Assembly: GCA_013399695.1 (NCBI GenBank)
Contig: VXAU01001757.1
Coordinates: 1 to 64,000, forward strand
Reading direction: 5' to 3'
Length of the DNA: 64,000 bases
DNA from: Formicarius rufipectus
Lineage: Eukaryota; Chordata; Aves; Passeriformes; Formicariidae
The notes under the pieces were generated by a model. It saw nothing but the letters and a program-made list of their open reading frames with translations. It had not been told where the DNA came from and made no database searches. The translations under genes were made by a program, and so were the position numbers. Below, piece after piece: positions 59,458 to 64,000 of this stretch (position 1 is the stretch's first letter; each line of letters opens with the position of its first letter).

Positions 59458-62400
59458 CTGAAAGGCAAAAGGAGTAAAAAGCAATGTTATGTATGTCCTC
59501 TAAAACACTGGAAGGGCAGGAAATGATCCATGCAAGAAAAGCTGCTTTTTAAAAGCCACTCGTGGGTCACTTACAGTCTTGCTCTGTGTGTGCAGGCATG
59601 TGTATAAAATAGAAATATTAGACATATAAAGAAATAAAACCACACTTCTGGCAGAAAAATAATGAGAACAGAATGCTTACCAAGACATTTCACATCTACT
59701 TGTTTTGGACAAATATGGCTGCAGTCGTAAAAAGACTGTGTCATCTCAAACATGCAAGTGTGTGACACAAGTGTCCAAGATGTGGGTTTGTGCAGGTGGA
59801 TGTGTGGATACAAACATAAAATATTTGTTGCCCAATCTGGAAACGCTTTATTTTACATACATACATATCTCTGATTCATACCCTCTTTGTTCTCTCAAAC
59901 AGAACAAGTTACAAGCCCCTCCTCCCGCCTCTCTCCACACCACCTTTCAAAAGCCAAAAAGAGGCTTCATAGCACTGACTTTAGACAGGTCAAGAGGCAT
60001 TTTGTTTAGCTATTCATCTTCCTCTGAAATCCCTTCTACATTGCTTTATATACTAAAACCTAATATTGTTACCACAGGCAGCATAGACCTGATTACTGCC
60101 CTACTTTATCTCCTTTCTGTTAAAACTAGGATAACCTTTCATGTCTTCAGTTTCTAAATTTTCAAAAAGTAATTTCGTTTCCAATAAGAGATCTGGGCAA
60201 TAGAACAGAACTGTAACACAAATTTAAAAAGTAGAACTATTACTGTCATTGGAATTTGGATATTTACCTGCTTATTTGACAGCTAACTCTGCAAATCAAG
60301 AGGTTGCTACAATAAACGCTCTGAGCTTGAACAATTTTGCAATTAATGTCTCGTGTAACTCACTTAATGCTTTTCTCATCAATTCTGTACCCATCAAGCT
60401 AAAGGTACTTCTAAATCCTATCAGAGACAGGGAAGAAACCCAGACTGGAACTGCAGACATGGGCAATCTGTTAAAACACTTCTTTAAATATCCAATTGCT
60501 ATTCAGTCATTAATCAGTGCATGCTTTAATTAGACACGTGTCTTGCACAATTGTATGGAAAACTCCACAGGCTGAAAAGTGATCCACCCAGCCACATTTC
60601 CCGTTGGGGCTCCAAGCACTTGGAAAGGGAACAACTGATAGAAAGGAACACATGGGGGCGAATCCACACATTGCTGAGCTCCATCCCGAGGTCCCCACCC
60701 TCGGAGGGCAGGGACAGCCGTGTCCACAGCCGCTCCTGCTCCCTGGAACTCCGAGCCCCAGCTGCACTGCGGCACTTCTGGGAAGGGAACAAAACTCGGC
60801 TTTGCTTTTTCTTCCCCTCATTCCTGTCAAAGGAGGGCAAGGCAAAAATCCACCCCAGTCTCTGTAGACTGTGTTACATAAATGAGGTCCAGGTTTCCTC
60901 TGGCAGCAGTACTAAAATCTCCACTTGATTAGTGTATCTGAGTATTAAAAGCTCAAATCCCTGAACACAAGTTGAGCTCAAGCATAGATCTGGTTCCCTG
61001 GGAAAGCAGCTGTTTTTTCCAGAGCTCTTTCAACAACCTTTCTCCTCCAGGAAAGGAAGTTATTGCTAAAAACTTCCTTTTCTGCCCTGTCATGCTGTGT
61101 TCGAATCCCAACAACACTCGTTTTAAACTACATTGTGTTCAGGAACAACACAGTGTCAGTTGGTCCAATTTACTGCACGGCTGGAACCCATCTCTGCTGA
61201 TCCTGGTCTTGGGCTGTCCCAGGAGAAAATTAAATCCTACTTAGTCTCCAACTGCACAGTCATTCCCCGTGCAACACAATTCAACCTGTACTTCAGTACT
61301 AGAAGGAACCTCTGCAGACAAAGTGATTTGAAAGCTCCATAAATTATTAATTTAGGCAACTATTTGAATTATTTAAATATCATTTAAAATACTCTCATGT
61401 TTTTAAAAACCAAATAGGAAACCTGAAATTCAGCCTGGGAGCTGCTTTGCCTCTCACCACACAAGCCAGGCAATCTGGGTCCTCTTTTTGCTGGAATTGG
61501 TTAAAAGAAAGGCTCCTTTTGTAGCTACAGTAAGTCGAGCGAGTCAATTGTAAAAGAAGTGCTTTGGTGTAGCAATAATGGACTGTTCTTCCTGCAGCAC
61601 CAGCGACGTCAGCAGTGTCTGTGCTGCCAGAGCCAGCAGCACTCACCAGGGGCTGGCAGCTCCAAAGCCAGGGATGCTGCAGAGCCATGCAGCCTCCAAC
61701 TGCAGCACCCCTGGAGCACCAGTCACCCCTCCAAGGTGTTTCCTCGGCTCAGCCACATCATCTGAAGCCATCCAGGACACAGCTCTGCACCCCCTGAAGG
61801 AGTCCCACCACCGAGAAGTTGTGCTTTATGTTTTTAGTGTGAAAAACACGGGGATGTGACAGTGCCCAGGCAGACCCCAGATAACCAGGGCCACTCCAGC
61901 CCCTCCCAGCGCTGCCTGTGCTGCATGATAAGGCTGGGCAGAGAGAACCTTCCAGAAGAACCTTGGCCTTCCCCACAGCCCCAAAGAGAGGATCTGAACT
62001 CCATGTCCTCATGGCATTTGCATTTCTCCTTTCATACTGTAAGACTGACTTCATACCTAACTAAAAGAAAAAAAAAAAAAAAAAAGGCAAGAAAAAATAG
62101 GAAATTAAGACAAAAAAAATCGAAACAAACTAGTTACTCTCATCCTTCCATCTAAAGTGATTTGCCTTTGTCACCACAGTACAGCTTGCAGGGGAATGCA
62201 CAAGGGCAGGTATTCACAGCCACTGCAGTGCACACGCTGATGTCAGCAACACCATTCAAGTTTGGGAACGGACGTGGAGGTGGGTGCAACAGGAATGGGG
62301 CACACAAATAGCAGAGCTGTCAGCATTTCTCTTACCAGAACATGTTTTCAGGGATTTCAAAGCACAAATGTGAAATACAGTCAGTGCTATGCAGAAGATT

Positions 62401-64000
62401 TTAGTGCAGTTTTAAAAGCAGTGACATCAAGCTGAAAAATTTAAACTCACTTGCTTGGAAAACACTCAGATACCAGTACGTAAAGGTCACTGTCTTGAGG
62501 AGTAGTAAAATAAATGCTTTCTCTTAAGACAAGTTCTGATGTTAGAAATATTCAGCATATGTGAACTCAGTAGTAGCCTGGAACAGGAGTGTTTTCCCTA
62601 TCAAAACACTCCCTGCTTCCCAAGTATGAACACACGAGATCACTGATCTCTCTTCTTCAAGCAAAACATGGATATGAAAATAACCTTCAAAAGGACAGAG
62701 AGGAAAAAAATAACACTTTTTCCCAGCTTTCATTTTTCCCATTCACAGTTCCCTCAAAACACCGGGGAAGAAGCCACTTCATGTGTCTCAAACACAAACC
62801 ATCCCTGCCTGGTTTAGGGTAAGTCCAGAGGTACCTTGTCCGGCAGGCAAATCAAAGAGAATCCTGCCAAAAACATGCACATCTCCTGCAAAGGGAGCTT
62901 TGAACTGTACATCCTTTATAAGGAACTAAAGGATGTCATACCCTATACCATATCCTATAGACTAAAAACACTGTTGAGACCAAATTAATGCCCAGCCTTG
63001 AGTTGCTGAATTTAAATTTACAAAATAAAGAGGTTCTATGTGCAGCAGAACCCTGTGTCCAAATACTCTGTTAAGGAAGGTCACCAACAGCCCCAAACCT
63101 CCACTAATTCCAAGCCAGAAAAATAAATGCTGCAGTACAAAATAAAAAAAATCAAGATGTGCTGAAGTTGCTGCCTAATGCTGTAGATTCCTCCATACTC
63201 AACACAGCACAGGCAGAATTCGAACATGCTCCAAAACTGAGGTATTGCAGGGACACTAGAAACTGTCACATTAACAGAAACAAGGAATGTAAATTGTTTC
63301 AACCAAAACTGCTGCAAAGCCAGTGATTTGGGCTGATCAAGGGGTTTGAGCACAGCCTAAACTGTGCACTCCTGAAATAAGAAGACAATTAAAGATCTGT
63401 TTATTTCAAAGCATTAAATCGTAAAATTTTTATTCTACTATTCAAATAAGAGCAGCCGAATTGCCCTTCTGAATTTGGTATCTTTATGTACAAGGGTTTT
63501 TTGGGTTTTTTTGGCTTTGTTTTAACACCACCACAGAGCTTTGATAAAACTATGCAGGGCTGGCAAGGATTGCACTGTGCTGAGACTCCTGAGAAAGCAA
63601 ATTACCTCGACTGCATTGCAGAAGTGCAGAGTTTACAGGTAATACAAGATTATATCATTAACCCCAGCGTTTTCCACCCCCATCTGTTATCTTTCCATTG
63701 TCATTTGAATTGCAGTATAAACATTCACATCACTACCATTCCCAAATAAAATCTACTGTGTGTGTTCCCCAGCTGAAATCTGGTCCATGCATCCTATTTC
63801 AGCACTGAAAAGGAAACATCTCAGTGCATAAACAGTTACACCACAACAATTCAAGTATTATAAATTTGTGCAAGTGGCTGAAAAGGAACCAAAGGCAGAC
63901 TCGAATGCACAACAGTTCTGCACTGTAAATCTCACCACGGTTGATTTGCAGAGGCTATAAAGAAAAAGATTTTGCTCAAGTACCTTTTAAAACAAAAATC
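59458..64000 (-). other. SPTAN1 intron 1 (partial)
   Basis: From the coding exon to the window edge I see no CpG island or first exon, so the SPTAN1 promoter lies further right. A moderately GC-rich patch at about 60,640-60,790 has a few CpGs but no island character. An A18 run sits at 62,068-62,085 and a T-rich, G-spiked tract at about 63,497-63,530. No gene or named mobile element recognised. Confidence 0.6.

Noticed and set aside
60640..60790. GC-rich patch as an alternative SPTAN1 promoter
   Set aside because: Few CpGs, no clear donor after a first exon, and no core promoter element; left as intron.
61090..61125. GTTCGAATCC, resembling a tRNA T-loop
   Set aside because: The flanking five bases do not pair as a T-stem, and no D-arm, anticodon arm or acceptor stem can be built upstream.
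62068..62085. A18 run as the tail of a processed pseudogene
   Set aside because: The preceding sequence has no coding similarity and no target-site duplication that I can see.
1..64000. CRISPR arrays, operons, phage or insertion-sequence features
   Set aside because: None seen; the window is spliced vertebrate DNA and no repeat-spacer pattern occurs.

Overview
This window is vertebrate nuclear DNA, most likely from a bird. Coding sequence is split into many short exons with GT-AG (and a few GC-AG) introns. A worn CR1 LINE fragment lies at the left end, and the two genes keep the tail-to-tail order that SPTAN1 and DYNC2I2 (WDR34) have on human 9q34.11. A/C-rich low-complexity patches and compact introns would fit a songbird, but I cannot name the species.

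Layout. Positions 1-12,400 hold no gene I can recognise: a CR1 relic (about 228-575), low-complexity tracts and a MIR-like SINE relic near 12,010-12,140. At 12,450-13,560 there is a GC-rich, CpG-rich promoter region with a 72-bp tandem repeat, a perfect CRE (TGACGTCA) and an imperfect RFX X-box-like palindrome. The DYNC2I2 gene runs on the + strand, with nine coding exons from 13,314 to 19,805 (502 residues). Its 3' end meets that of SPTAN1, which runs on the - strand. The two stop codons are 343 bp apart and the two poly(A) signals face each other 29 bp apart.

SPTAN1 (alpha-II spectrin) fills 20,149-59,457. I traced 56 coding exons from the ATG at 59,454 to the stop at 20,149. Every junction keeps frame, and the exons join to 2,477 residues, the length of the longest standard mammalian and chicken forms. 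If the untranslated first exon lies beyond the right edge, the count matches the human 57-exon gene, and the 15-nt alternative exon falls at position 37 as in human numbering. All the known small alternative inserts can be read directly: the 20-residue SH3i insert, the 5-residue exon 37, and the 6-residue insert near the C-terminus. I also found a further 63-nt, frame-preserving exon (24,253-24,315) that fits the heart-enriched 21-residue insert. The region after 59,457 is intron 1 with no gene.

DYNC2I2 is an intermediate chain of the ciliary dynein-2 motor. Alpha-II spectrin is the membrane-skeleton rod protein. Nothing suggests they act in one pathway; the shared feature is the compact convergent 3' boundary. 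I found no mobile operon, CRISPR array or novel enzymatic system. The noteworthy signals are in splicing: microexons that carry the spectrin protease switch, four GC-AG introns (two of them adjacent in DYNC2I2), and the probable cardiac exon.
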